Assembly (NCBI RefSeq): GCF_030685535.1
Contig: NZ_CP131601.1
Location: forward strand, 1,860,001 to 1,924,000
Direction: 5' to 3'
Origin: Photobacterium leiognathi
GTDB lineage: Bacteria > Pseudomonadota > Gammaproteobacteria > Enterobacterales > Vibrionaceae
DNA: 64,000 bases
The first letter of the stretch is position 1, and the number at the start of each line of letters is the position of its first letter. The notes under the pieces were generated by a model. The model did not search any database. It was not told where the DNA came from and saw only the letters and a list, made by a program, of their open reading frames with translations. The position numbers were made by a program, and so were the translations under genes. Positions 1 to 8,415 of the stretch are shown piece by piece.

Positions 1-1
1 A

Positions 2-721
2 GTTTCTGAGCCTGCTAGCGTAAGTGTGAATCTGGTTTCTTTACCTATCGCCAAACCAGAACCTGTTATTCAGCCTGTCGTTGAAACGCCTGTTGAACCG
101 ATAAAGCCTGTCGCAAAAACGATGACGCCAGCGCCAAAAACAGAGATGAAAAAGCTGGTTCAGAAAACCAAGCCAGTAACAAAACCAAAAGCTGAACCTA
201 AGAAGAAAGCTGTTCCTAAAAAACCAGCACAGCCGACACCTAAAAAAACAGTGACTAAAAAAGCTGACGTTAAAAAGCCCGTTCAGAACAAAACGGTAAA
301 GAAAGCACAACCAACGAAACCTATTACTACCAGTAAAAAATTTACGTTAGATAAACCCAATAATAAGCCAGCCATCAAATCAGTGGTTGAGGTCAATAAA
401 AAGACCAAAAACCAGCAAGCAACACTGGGTTCCAGCGAGCCGCAGTTGGTCTCAAAACCGACATTTGCAACTAGACCTTCCCCTGTCAGCTATCCACGTT
501 TGGCTAAGCGTCGAGGTATTGAAGGCACTGTTTTAGTGGAAGTGTTAATTGGTAAAGACGGCAAACAACTAAAACAGAAATTAGCCAAATCATCCGGTGC
601 TAGCGTGCTTGATAAAGCAGCACTGAAAGCAATCAAACTGTGGCGCTTTTCTCCGCACATTATTGACGGAAAAGCTATCGCCCACCGTGTACAAATTCCT
701 GTTCGTTTCAAATTGGATTAA
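2..721 (+). CDS. tonB: TonB energy-transducing protein (5' end outside window)
   Basis: TonB spans the periplasm and passes energy from the ExbB/ExbD proton channel to outer-membrane receptors, here presumably for heme because hut genes follow. The frame is open to the left edge, so the N-terminal anchor helix lies outside the window; a GTG at 26 is an internal Val, not a likely start. What is visible is a long Pro/Lys/Thr-rich spacer (about the first 115 residues) and a C-terminal TonB domain with YPRLAKRRGIEGTVLVEV and LWRFSP near the end. The stop is 3 nt before exbB, so the genes are co-transcribed. Family assignment is firm; substrate is inferred from context. Confidence 0.93.
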   Translation, partial: VSEPASVSVNLVSLPIAKPEPVIQPVVETPVEPIKPVAKTMTPAPKTEMKKLVQKTKPVTKPKAEPKKKAVPKKPAQPTPKKTVTKKADVKKPVQNKTVKKAQPTKPITTSKKFTLDKPNNKPAIKSVVEVNKKTKNQQATLGSSEPQLVSKPTFATRPSPVSYPRLAKRRGIEGTVLVEVLIGKDGKQLKQKLAKSSGASVLDKAALKAIKLWRFSPHIIDGKAIAHRVQIPVRFKLD

Positions 722-724
722 ATC

Positions 725-1426
725 ATGAGCTTTTTAGACAACCTGACCCAACAACTTGGCCTGATGGCATGGCCTCTCATTATCTGCTCTGTGCTCACAG
801 TAATGATCCTTGTGGAGCGTTTAGTTCAAGTTTTGCTTTGCACTGGTGTTGGCAAAACTAAGGTAAACGCTATTCTTGCTAAACAGAATCGTCACGATGA
901 TTGTGCTCTAGATAAACTGACTGAAGAGTTAAAACAGCAACGCCCTCTACTTTATAAAGGCATTGCTATGTTGATTGCTCACCGCCATTTCACCAAACCT
1001 CTACGTGAAGATGCAGCTGCTATTTGGCTTATACAAAAACGTACTGAACTGCGTTCAGGCTTACGTTTGCTTAGCTTAATTGGTGTAATCAGCCCGCTAT
1101 TAGGTTTGCTTGGCACCGTTTTAGGGCTAATTGAAATGTTCAGTGGCATTTCACAATCGACAGGTTCAGTAACACCTAGCGATTTAGCCGATGGCTTAGG
1201 CTTAGCCATGCGAACAACAGCAGCAGGCTTATTGATTGCCCTACCGGCTATTACAGGTGCACAGCTTTTAGGTTTATGGGCAGATAACGTAACAGCCAAA
1301 TTAGAACACTGTTTGAATCGCTGTAACTTATGGCTTGAGGGCATGAATATCGAAGTGGAAAACGGCAAAACAACCGCTTGTGATACTTGTGAACAAAACC
1401 CAGCGGTTAACGGTAAAGCATTATGA
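725..1426 (+). CDS. exbB: ExbB biopolymer transport channel protein
   Basis: Inner-membrane proton-channel subunit of the MotA/TolQ/ExbB family; with ExbD it energises TonB. The 233 residues contain an N-terminal membrane helix (about 14-36), a cytoplasmic stretch, and two further helices with the family's Gly-rich core (SPLLGLLGTVLGLIEMF, then LADGLGLAMRTTAAGLLIALP). It starts 3 nt after tonB and overlaps exbD by 4 nt (ATGA), indicating translational coupling. A Cys pair near the C-terminus (CDTCEQ) is unusual but outside the conserved core. Confidence 0.95.
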   Translation: MSFLDNLTQQLGLMAWPLIICSVLTVMILVERLVQVLLCTGVGKTKVNAILAKQNRHDDCALDKLTEELKQQRPLLYKGIAMLIAHRHFTKPLREDAAAIWLIQKRTELRSGLRLLSLIGVISPLLGLLGTVLGLIEMFSGISQSTGSVTPSDLADGLGLAMRTTAAGLLIALPAITGAQLLGLWADNVTAKLEHCLNRCNLWLEGMNIEVENGKTTACDTCEQNPAVNGKAL

Positions 1427-1845
1427 TCAGAGCTAATAGCAGCATAACTCAATCTGATGATATGGCCCCAGATCTGACACCTTTACTCGATATTATCTTT
1501 ATTGTGATGGTGTTTTTACTGCTTACCGCTACGGTAAAAATTAAGTCTTTGGATGTCGATTTACCGCAAACTGCCACTAAGACATTACAAACCACACAGG
1601 CCGATCCTATCACCATCAATCTCGTTGCTAATGCGCCACATTGGGCGCTTCAGGGCGAAAAAGTCAATGACTGGGACAGCTTTAAGCAATCCCTGTTACA
1701 AGAAGTAAAAGCCAGCCCCAATAAGCCTGTTGTGATCGGGGCTGATAAAACAGCCTCTGTTGAACAGATGCTTAAACTGCTCGCTTTCTTACAAGAAAAC
1801 AATATCAAAGCAACTCAGCTACTTATGGAAGAATCATCATCATGA
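1423..1845 (+). CDS. exbD: ExbD biopolymer transport protein
   Basis: Partner of ExbB in the TonB motor. One N-terminal transmembrane helix (about 18-40) carries the family's proton-pathway Asp in PDLTPLLDIIFIVMVFLLL, followed by a periplasmic domain; 140 residues is the usual length. The gene overlaps exbB by 4 nt and hutB by 4 nt (ATG at 1842 inside the exbD stop), so exbBD and the heme importer form one operon. Confidence 0.95.
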   Translation: MIRANSSITQSDDMAPDLTPLLDIIFIVMVFLLLTATVKIKSLDVDLPQTATKTLQTTQADPITINLVANAPHWALQGEKVNDWDSFKQSLLQEVKASPNKPVVIGADKTASVEQMLKLLAFLQENNIKATQLLMEESSS

Positions 1846-2704
1846 AACGACGCACACTTTTAAAAACATCTTTGCTGACGATCACATTAGGATTGAGTAG
1901 CTTTTCATACGCCAATGCAGATACCAACACAAAAAAATCATCAGTGCTGGCGCATCAATTACACAAATCATTAACGCTTTAAACGCGCAAGATCAGATAG
2001 TAGCCGTAGATCTCACCAGTAAAGCACTCGTTGATAAATCTGTGCCTAAAGTAGGCTACCACCGCCAACTATCTGCTGAAAACTTGATGTCATTATCGCC
2101 AACAAACGTCATTGGTTCAGATGAGATGGGGCCACAAAGCACATTAGATTTACTCAAGCAATCAGGCGTTAGTGTGGATGTCGTAAACTCAGGTGAAACC
2201 GTCAAAGATTTACTGCAACGTATCGATCAAATCGCCTCATTGACTCACCATCAACAGCGTGCAGAGGTATTAAAAGAAAAGCTCAGTAAACAACTAAACG
2301 AGATTAAACAAGCCACTGCTAACATCAAAACCGCTAAAAAAGTGCTGTTTTTGATGATCCATGATGGTCGACCAATCAATGTCGCAGGCAGTAACACCAC
2401 TGCAGATAGCATTATCTCGTTAGCAGGTGCCGTGAATCCTGCAGCTGAATCAGTCAGCAATTACAAACCGATTTCTGCCGAAGCAATTGTGACTATGCAG
2501 CCAGATATCATTCTTTTAAGCACTCGTACTGCAAGTAAGATCAAAAGTATGAAAGATCTGGTTAAGCAAATGCCGCTCATTGCTGCAACACCAGCGGCTA
2601 CCAATAACGCCTTATTAACCATTAACGGTACAGCGTTAATTGGTGGTTTAGGGTTAGAAAGCGTGAATGAAGCATTAAGACTTAATCAAGTTATTTACCC
2701 TTAA
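1842..2704 (+). pseudogene. hutB: hutB, heme ABC transporter substrate-binding protein, frameshifted
   Basis: Periplasmic heme-binding protein of the HutBCD importer. Translation from ATG 1842 gives a signal-peptide-like start (MKRRTLLKTSLLTITLGLSS) and runs into TAA at 1980-1982 after 46 codons. The rest of the protein (IISAGASITQIINAL, later VLFLMIHDGRPINVAGSNTT and LTINGTALIGGLGLES) continues in the -1 frame to 2704. The switch lies at seven consecutive A at 1931-1937: eight A, or one -1 slip, restores one uninterrupted reading frame. It overlaps exbD by 4 nt and precedes hutC by 61 nt. Either a real or phase-variable inactivation, transcriptional slippage, or a sequence error in the homopolymer; the data here cannot tell. 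Confidence 0.85.
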
Positions 2705-2765
2705 TCATCTATCTCAAAATAACGTCATATTCGATTAGTGCCTCATGTTTTAAGGTTGTTTTTTC

Positions 2766-3803
2766 ATGTACGCAAAACGATTTTCAGCCCAACATATTTA
2801 TATTTTAAGCATTGGCTTACTGGTGTTAGCAGGGCTTTCTTCTATTGTGATTGGCCCAATGGCAATCAGTTATAAACAAAGTCTACTTGCGCTAATACCT
2901 GGTGATCATCAGCTGGCGCAACATGTCAGCTTAGTGATCCATCAAATACGTTTACCTCGCACCCTACTCTGTTTTGCCATTGGTGCGATTCTGGCGATTT
3001 GCGGCAGCGTACTGCAAGGGCTATTTCGTAATCCTCTTGCTGACCCCGGTATTATTGGTATTACAGGCGGTGCAGGATTAGGTGCTGCATTAGCCATTGT
3101 GTTATTCGCTCCACTTACCAGCACTTTCCCGCAATTACTTAACTTTGCCATTGTTCCTGTGTTTGCGTTTATTGGTGGTGCAATTAGCACAGTTATGGTT
3201 TACCGCTTAGGCACAGATAAAAACGGCACATCAGTGATGATCATGCTACTAGCTGGGGTTGCGATTACCGCAATTTCAGCAGCAGGATTAGGCTTACTTA
3301 ACTATGTTGCTGATGATGAGGCACTGCGTGATTTATCACTGTGGTCAATGGGCTCACTGGCTGGCGCTACGTGGTCTGGGATCCTTCTTGCCTACTGTAC
3401 TTTAGCGTTACTATTTAGCTACTGTTATCGCCATTGTAATAACTTGAATGCGTTCTTATTAGGTGAAGCAGAAGCCAGACACATGGGCGTCAATACTCAG
3501 CACTTAAAACGTAATCTTATTATTGTCTGTGCGGCTGGTGTTGGCATTACCGTGTCTATTTGTGGCCCTATCGGATTTATCGGCTTAGTCATCCCTCATG
3601 TCGGACGTATGCTGACAGGTCCAAATCATAAAACTTTATTGCCTATTTCAGCCCTATTAGGCGGCTTAATTTTATTAGTTGCAGATATGATCGCCCGTAG
3701 CGCTTTTTCACCACAAGAATTACCCGTTGGCATTATCACCGCTATTTTAGGTGCGCCTTTCTTTATCTATTTACTTAGCGCTCAAAAGAGGCACATTTCA
3801 TGA
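2766..3803 (+). CDS. hutC: Heme ABC transporter permease (FecCD family)
   Basis: Inner-membrane permease that moves heme from HutB into the cytoplasm. The 345 residues form many hydrophobic helices, with the family's hallmark stretches RLPRTLLCFAIGAILAICG, GLFRNPLADPGIIGITGGAG and GPIGFIGLVIPHVGR (the last is the typical coupling region of BtuC/FecCD permeases). Start ATG 2766 lacks a strong ribosome-binding site (AAGG lies about 11 nt upstream). The stop overlaps hutD by 4 nt. Confidence 0.94.
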   Translation: MYAKRFSAQHIYILSIGLLVLAGLSSIVIGPMAISYKQSLLALIPGDHQLAQHVSLVIHQIRLPRTLLCFAIGAILAICGSVLQGLFRNPLADPGIIGITGGAGLGAALAIVLFAPLTSTFPQLLNFAIVPVFAFIGGAISTVMVYRLGTDKNGTSVMIMLLAGVAITAISAAGLGLLNYVADDEALRDLSLWSMGSLAGATWSGILLAYCTLALLFSYCYRHCNNLNAFLLGEAEARHMGVNTQHLKRNLIIVCAAGVGITVSICGPIGFIGLVIPHVGRMLTGPNHKTLLPISALLGGLILLVADMIARSAFSPQELPVGIITAILGAPFFIYLLSAQKRHIS

Positions 3804-4666
3804 CAGCAACTGCCATTGATATTGATTTACTTAGTTCGACAGAAAACAGTTCTCAAAATAACACTTCTCTAAATACAACCAGCGTTATTCAAGCAAGAAA
3901 CCTCAAACTTCGTTACGGCAATAAAATCTTATTAGATGATCTAGATTTAGATATTCATTCAGGCGAAGTCACTGCCCTTTTAGGCCCCAATGGCGCAGGG
4001 AAAAGTACCTTATTAAAAGTACTCTGTGGCGAAGTAACACCTGAATCTGGAGACGTCTCTTTTTTCGGGCAACCATTATCATCATGGGACAGAGCTACAC
4101 TGGCTAAACATTTAGGCATACTGCCGCAACACAGTGCACTTTCTTTTGCGTTTACAGCAAAAGAAGTGGTGGAGTTAGGCGCAATCCCGTTACAACTAAC
4201 GTCACCACAGCTTAAGTCTGTGACACAGATGATAATGGATTATGTGGATGTCGAAAACCTTGCAGATAGGCTTTACCCGACGCTTTCTGGCGGTGAAAAA
4301 CAACGAATCCATTTAGCTCGGGTATTAACCCAATTAAGCCAAGCTGGTGAGCACTGTATTTTAATGCTGGATGAACCAACATCAGCCCTTGATCTAGCAC
4401 ATCAACATCACACCTTACAAATAGCGAAGAACATGGCAATGCAAGGTGCTGCGGTTATTGTGGTATTACATGATTTAAACCTTGCAGCGCAATACACAGA
4501 TCGGATGATTTTCTTAAATGATGGGCAAATAAAAGCGGATGGTACACCGTCACAAGTACTCACTGCTGAAGTCGTAGAATCACTGTATGGTTGGCCTGTT
4601 ACTGTGCATACCCACCCTATAGAAAACTACCCTTATATTTTGTCAGCAAATCATCCTATTCTTTAA
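3800..4666 (+). CDS. hutD: Heme ABC transporter ATP-binding protein
   Basis: ATPase of the HutBCD heme importer. After a roughly 28-residue non-conserved N-terminal extension come Walker A (GPNGAGKST, from about residue 62), a Q-loop region (LPQHSAL), the signature LSGGEKQR (about 162), Walker B ([11 protein letters not shown]) and the H-loop (VVLHDLN). It overlaps hutC by 4 nt and ends the operon. The extension could be shorter if translation starts further in, but the coupled ATG at 3800 is the natural start. Confidence 0.94.
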   Translation: MTATAIDIDLLSSTENSSQNNTSLNTTSVIQARNLKLRYGNKILLDDLDLDIHSGEVTALLGPNGAGKSTLLKVLCGEVTPESGDVSFFGQPLSSWDRATLAKHLGILPQHSALSFAFTAKEVVELGAIPLQLTSPQLKSVTQMIMDYVDVENLADRLYPTLSGGEKQRIHLARVLTQLSQAGEHCILMLDEPTSALDLAHQHHTLQIAKNMAMQGAAVIVVLHDLNLAAQYTDRMIFLNDGQIKADGTPSQVLTAEVVESLYGWPVTVHTHPIENYPYILSANHPIL

Positions 4667-5060
4667 TGACCAGTCAGTTATTAATACTGTAAGGATGCGA
4701 TAAAAATCGGATTAAGCGTGACAACGACCTGCATTTTTATAACTTATCATCAATAATTTCACTCAAGATGAACAGAAAGATTGCACAACGCAAAACACAC
4801 AGTAAAATGTGAGCGCAAGCGATTACACATGTAAAAGTTGTAATAAAGATTTCGATACACTGATGCCGCATTTATTGCGGCTTTAGTTGTTTATAAGCGG
4901 TGCTCTATAAAAACGGTGCCAAATTGAATAATTAAGTAGTTAATAATTAAAGAATTTCATATCTACTAGTCTCTCAACTAGCCATCTACTACGTAATTAA
5001 TCAATTGGGTACCACAACCTTTTGTCAGATCTCTATCTGACCATAATTAGAAGAATAAAT
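4667..5060. other. Intergenic region between hutD and purR
   Basis: AT-rich spacer without a coding signal. It holds a small perfect hairpin (6-bp stem GCCGCA/TGCGGC, 4865-4881, followed by a weak T-rich stretch) that might be a terminator, and a PurR-like operator at 4813-4828. The purR promoter is expected here but no single pair of promoter boxes stood out. Confidence 0.5.
4813..4828. promoter_or_regulatory. Candidate PurR operator (PUR box)
   Basis: The core GCAAGCGATTAC at 4815-4826 fits the PUR box core GCAANCGNTTNC at every fixed position; the outermost consensus bases do not match. It lies about 235 nt upstream of purR. PurR of E. coli represses its own gene, so autoregulation is the natural reading, but binding is inferred. 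Confidence 0.5.
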
Positions 5061-6065
5061 ATGGCAACCATTAAAGACGTTGCACGTATGGCAGGTGTAT
5101 CAACCACAACTGTGTCACACGTGATCAATAAAACACGCTTTGTTGCAGAAGCAACACAGAAAAAAGTGCTGGCTGCGGTAGATGAGCTTAACTACGCACC
5201 AAGTGCTGTAGCGCGAAGCTTAAAATGTAATACAACTCGTACCATTGGTATGTTGGTAACAAAATCAACCAACCCATTTTTTGCTGAAGTTGTACATGGC
5301 GTTGAAGAGTATTGTTACGGCGCAGGTTACACCCTGATCCTATGTAACACTGAAGGCAATCTTGAAAAACAACGTGATTACCTACGCATGCTGGCAGAAA
5401 AGCGTGTTGATGGCCTACTGGTAATGTGTAGCGATCTTGATCAAAAGCTACTTGAACTACTAGAGCGTCAAAACGATCTGCCAATGGTTATCATGGACTG
5501 GGGCCCAGATAAGCCACATACAGACAATATTCAAGATAACGCTGAAACTGGCGGCTATATTGCGACTAAACACTTTATCGATAACGGCCATAAGAAAATT
5601 GGCTGTCTATCAGGTCAAGGTGATAAGTCTACTTGTCATGAGCGCCTAAAAGGTTTCCGTAAAGCAATGGCCGAAGCAGACTTAAGCGTTAATGAAGATT
5701 GGCTACTTGAAGGTGACTTCGAGTGTGAATCAGCGGTTGAAGCGGCGAAAAAGTTCATTGCAATGAAAGAGCGCCCTACTGCTATCTTCTGTTTCAACGA
5801 CATCATGGCAATGGCAATGATCAGTACCTTTGAGCAAGCAGGCCTACGTATTCCTGATGATATCTCTATCATTGGTTACGACAACATTGACCTTGCACCG
5901 TACTTTGCACCGCCACTAACAACAATCCACCAGCCTAAGCGTCGTTTAGGTAAAACTGCAGTGGAAATTTTGCTAGATCGTGTTAAAGACAAGAATCACG
6001 CTCGTCAAACTTTTGAAATGACACCAGAGCTTGTTGCGAGAAAGTCGGTTAAAGATCTCAACTAA
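5061..6065 (+). CDS. purR: HTH-type transcriptional repressor PurR
   Basis: LacI-family repressor of purine nucleotide synthesis genes; in the family it binds DNA with hypoxanthine or guanine as corepressor. ATG 5061 ([20 protein letters not shown]) is the family start, giving 334 residues; an in-frame upstream codon at 5022 adds an unconserved tail and is rejected. The helix-turn-helix occupies about residues 2-46 with a hinge helix near 48-57 (APSAVARSL), then the periplasmic-binding-protein-like effector domain ([33 protein letters not shown]). Flanked by a PUR box and a good terminator, it is a single-gene unit. In E. coli purR lies next to punR and punC, which here sit 6 kb downstream. 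Confidence 0.93.
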   Translation: MATIKDVARMAGVSTTTVSHVINKTRFVAEATQKKVLAAVDELNYAPSAVARSLKCNTTRTIGMLVTKSTNPFFAEVVHGVEEYCYGAGYTLILCNTEGNLEKQRDYLRMLAEKRVDGLLVMCSDLDQKLLELLERQNDLPMVIMDWGPDKPHTDNIQDNAETGGYIATKHFIDNGHKKIGCLSGQGDKSTCHERLKGFRKAMAEADLSVNEDWLLEGDFECESAVEAAKKFIAMKERPTAIFCFNDIMAMAMISTFEQAGLRIPDDISIIGYDNIDLAPYFAPPLTTIHQPKRRLGKTAVEILLDRVKDKNHARQTFEMTPELVARKSVKDLN

Positions 6066-6090
6066 CGAGATTGACCTTGGTAAGTTTAGA

Positions 6091-6125
6091 AAAAGCCGAT
6101 AAGTTTAACTTGTTGGCTTTTTTTT
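6091..6125 (+). terminator. Rho-independent terminator of purR
   Basis: A 13-bp stem with two G-U pairs (6091-6103 with 6109-6121), a five-base loop and a run of T; it begins 26 nt after the purR stop. Confidence 0.85.
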
Positions 6126-6242
6126 ACTTTTTTAAAAAAGATTTATGCTCACCATAAGATAAGAACAATTACCTGAAGCAATATCACACTTTTGAGAGCT
6201 TGGATTTAATATTAAAACTAATATTTAATATAACTTTATATA

Positions 6243-6337
6243 GTCACGAACAGGCAAATTAATTGAAAGATTAAGACGCAAAACTTCCGGCCTAAAAATT
6301 AATTTTTTAATTCATGGTAGCGGAGTTACCGAAGGAT
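6243..6337 (+). promoter_or_regulatory. Cyclic-di-GMP-I (GEMM) riboswitch upstream of tfoY
   Basis: The leader carries the conserved GEMM-I blocks in order: CACGAACAGGCAAA, GAAA in the P2 region, GACGCAAAACUUCCGGCCUAA, and GGUAGCGGAGUUACCGAAGG in the P3 stem. This is the same arrangement as the Vc2 aptamer upstream of Vibrio cholerae tfoY. Just downstream, TTAGGCCG (6343-6350) is perfectly complementary to CGGCCTAA inside the aptamer (6288-6295), a plausible alternative pairing for the switch. It sits 133 nt before the tfoY start and should couple c-di-GMP level to tfoY expression. Confidence 0.93.
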
Positions 6338-6469
6338 TATAATTAGGCCGCCAATATAATGACATTTATTTTAACAATATATTGACAAGCCTAATGTGAA
6401 GATTAATTAATCTAATTCCTCGCTCTTGATGTTTAGGTGACACTCATATTTTTTTCACCGAGTAGAAGC

Positions 6470-7060
6470 ATGGATAAACCAATATTAAAAGATTCATTAA
6501 AATTATTTGACCATTTTGGATCTGTAAAATCACGGTCGATGTTTGGCGGTTTTGGCATTTTTGCTGGTGATACAATGTTTGCATTAGTTGTGAATGATAA
6601 ACTTCATTTACGAGCAAACGCTGAAACCGAAAAGGAATTCAAACAAGCTGGCTTGGAGCCTTACGTTTACAAAAAACGTGGGTTCCCTGTTGTAACCAAG
6701 CACTACGCAATACCAGATAACTGGTGGGACGAACCTGAAAAGATCGTTGCACAAGGTAGGTATTCCTTGGAAGCCGCAGAAAAAGACAAGCAAGAAAAGG
6801 AGAGTTGTGTACCTGACCGTATAAAGGACTTACCAAACCTACGGTTATCAAATGAAAGAATGCTTAAAAAAGCAGGCATAGAGACTATCGAACAACTTCA
6901 AGCAGCTGGTGCATTAGGTGCATATCAAGCGCTACAAAAAGCGCAAAACAGTCCGCTTAGTCTTGAATTGCTATGGGCGCTTGAGGGTGCAATTAGTGGA
7001 CAGCATTGGTCTGTTATTCCTGAGCAACGTCGAAACGAATTATTATCTGCCCTATCCTAA
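6470..7060 (+). CDS. tfoY: TfoX/Sxy family regulator TfoY
   Basis: TfoX-family DNA-transformation/type VI secretion regulator; the c-di-GMP riboswitch in front identifies it as the TfoY rather than the TfoX paralogue. ATG 6470 ([16 protein letters not shown]) gives 196 residues, the family length; an in-frame codon at 6437 adds a non-conserved hydrophobic tail. The N-terminal TfoX_N domain (about 5-100) contains [20 protein letters not shown]; the C-terminal TfoX_C helical domain (about 110-190) contains [17 protein letters not shown] and [14 protein letters not shown]. Upstream, GGTGA and TCACC at about 6436-6459 could form a stem over the leader end, possibly part of the switch output. Confidence 0.92.
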   Translation: MDKPILKDSLKLFDHFGSVKSRSMFGGFGIFAGDTMFALVVNDKLHLRANAETEKEFKQAGLEPYVYKKRGFPVVTKHYAIPDNWWDEPEKIVAQGRYSLEAAEKDKQEKESCVPDRIKDLPNLRLSNERMLKKAGIETIEQLQAAGALGAYQALQKAQNSPLSLELLWALEGAISGQHWSVIPEQRRNELLSALS

Positions 7061-7089
7061 GAAATACATTCTTCGACAATTCGCCTTCA

Positions 7090-7126
7090 CTTAGAAATAA
7101 AAGATGTTCATTCTTTTATTTCTAAG
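7090..7126. terminator. Long hairpin after tfoY
   Basis: A near-perfect inverted repeat of about 15 bp (7090-7104 with 7111-7126) around a six-base loop, about 30 nt after the tfoY stop. It lacks a long T-run, so it may stabilise the transcript end rather than terminate by itself. Confidence 0.55.
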
Positions 7127-7461
7127 TATACCTGTTAAAAATATATTCTAAATAAATCCCTTCACTCTGCTCTATTTTATATCTTTTAATACATAAACCT
7201 CTTAATGCGTAATTGCCAAATATTGCAACTAAAAGTATTTAATAACTTCTTGTTTTATATCAATGCTAAAACATAAATATTTAAAATTGTTTTTTATAAC
7301 GTCAATTATTTAACGCTTTATTAATTTCAGCTCTCATTTATCGTTATTTATAAATAACCAGTGTTTTTTATTTCTCTCACCATTGGTTTTATTTTCACCA
7401 ACTGATTGTAGAAAAAGCCATAATTCTTAGTAAATGAAATACAATACGGGTAGTTCAGGTC
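7127..7461. other. AT-rich spacer with no visible gene
   Basis: Between the tfoY hairpin and the 268-bp repeat the sequence is very AT-rich with stops in all frames; nothing was recognised beyond possible promoter-like A/T tracts. Confidence 0.5.
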
Positions 7462-7729
7462 TATACCCAAATAACTTCAAAATGCAGTGTTCAGCGAGAC
7501 GACCTTAGTTCTCAGGCGCGGCAACGATTTGTAGATATAGTAGTTCTACATTTAGAATCGTTAACAAAGTCTGGGAGCTAAGGACGCTCGCCCTTTGGGA
7601 GCGTGTCACTGAGCCGACTTCTTGCGTCAGACAACTTGGAAAGAGCTCGCAATTCCGCTTCGTTGTCTTCCTTGAATTCAACTCAGTGACCTCGCTCTGA
7701 ATCAGGCATATTGAAGTCACTTGGGTATA
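7462..7729 (-). repeat. 268-bp dispersed element, copy A (MITE-like)
   Basis: Nearly identical, in reverse complement, to 45156-45423 and exactly the same length. Its ends form terminal inverted repeats: TATACCCAAATAACTTCAAA at the left and, on the opposite strand from the right end, TATACCCAAGTGACTTCAAT. The two halves are also partly complementary internally, so the transcript could fold on itself. No transposase is encoded; the single long frame inside is not conserved as a protein. Non-autonomous transposable element is the best reading; the mobilising enzyme is unknown. Confidence 0.85.
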
Positions 7730-7793
7730 CATATATTCATATCTTGCCTTTACGCAGGATCTTTACCCTAACTCTTGAGTATCTTTTTAAGGA

Positions 7794-8405
7794 ATGGCTG
7801 TGCGCATCTCAATCAAGAAAATCGATTCACTTTGGGTAAAACCATTGTTATGGCTACAAGCTCGTCATTATGGGCAAGTGCTTAATCCAGCCAAGCTATG
7901 GGGTCGTAAGCCTGTGCTGTTTTGGTTAGTCGCGGGATTCTTTGGTTTTCTGGATCGCAAAAAGTCCCCTATCCAAGATGTGATGCGTTCGCTTATTTGT
8001 GTTCGTGTATCGCAACTTAATGATTGTGCTTTCTGTGTCGATGCTAATGGCATGAAATTGGCGGAGCGTTGCGATTCTGAAGAAAAAATCAAAGCGCTGG
8101 CAAACTGGCAGCATTCTGATTTGTTTACACAGCAAGAACGCGCTGTGCTTGCCTACACGGAAGCAATGACCATTACAGGTCAACGTGTTACTGATGAGAT
8201 GCTTCATGCCCTCCAGCAGTGGTACAGCAGCGATGACATCATAGAGATCACCGCATTAGTCAGCTTCCAAAACCTATCAGCTAAATTTAACACCGCATTG
8301 GATGTGCCAGAGCAAGGTTTCTGCACCCTGCCTATTAAACCGAATAATACTGCGGTTAGCCAAGAGCAAGACAAACCAAAAGCTGATACTCAGCAAACTA
8401 AATAA
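7794..8405 (+). CDS. ynjA: YnjA-like carboxymuconolactone decarboxylase/AhpD-family protein
   Basis: Alkylhydroperoxidase-like fold protein resembling E. coli YnjA, encoded next to ynjB as in E. coli. The AhpD core spans about residues 60-160 with the redox pair in LNDCAFCVDANG (Cys78, Cys81). The position four residues after the second Cys, His in AhpD, is Asn85 here, so peroxidase activity is uncertain. The first ATG (7794) touches the AAGGA ribosome-binding site; GTG 7800 has better spacing and may be the real start. The C-terminal 25 residues are Gln/Lys-rich and unconserved. Ten nt separate it from the DedA-reductase fusion, suggesting the two act together in a thiol/disulfide relay (inference). 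Confidence 0.8.
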   Translation: MAVRISIKKIDSLWVKPLLWLQARHYGQVLNPAKLWGRKPVLFWLVAGFFGFLDRKKSPIQDVMRSLICVRVSQLNDCAFCVDANGMKLAERCDSEEKIKALANWQHSDLFTQQERAVLAYTEAMTITGQRVTDEMLHALQQWYSSDDIIEITALVSFQNLSAKFNTALDVPEQGFCTLPIKPNNTAVSQEQDKPKADTQQTK

Positions 8406-8415
8406 GGTGAGATAC

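Noticed and set aside
7505..7732. Open frame on the minus strand, with a similar one at 45165-45380 on the plus strand
   Set aside because: Both lie wholly inside the 268-bp repeat; the shared protein sequence reflects repeat identity and resembles no known protein.
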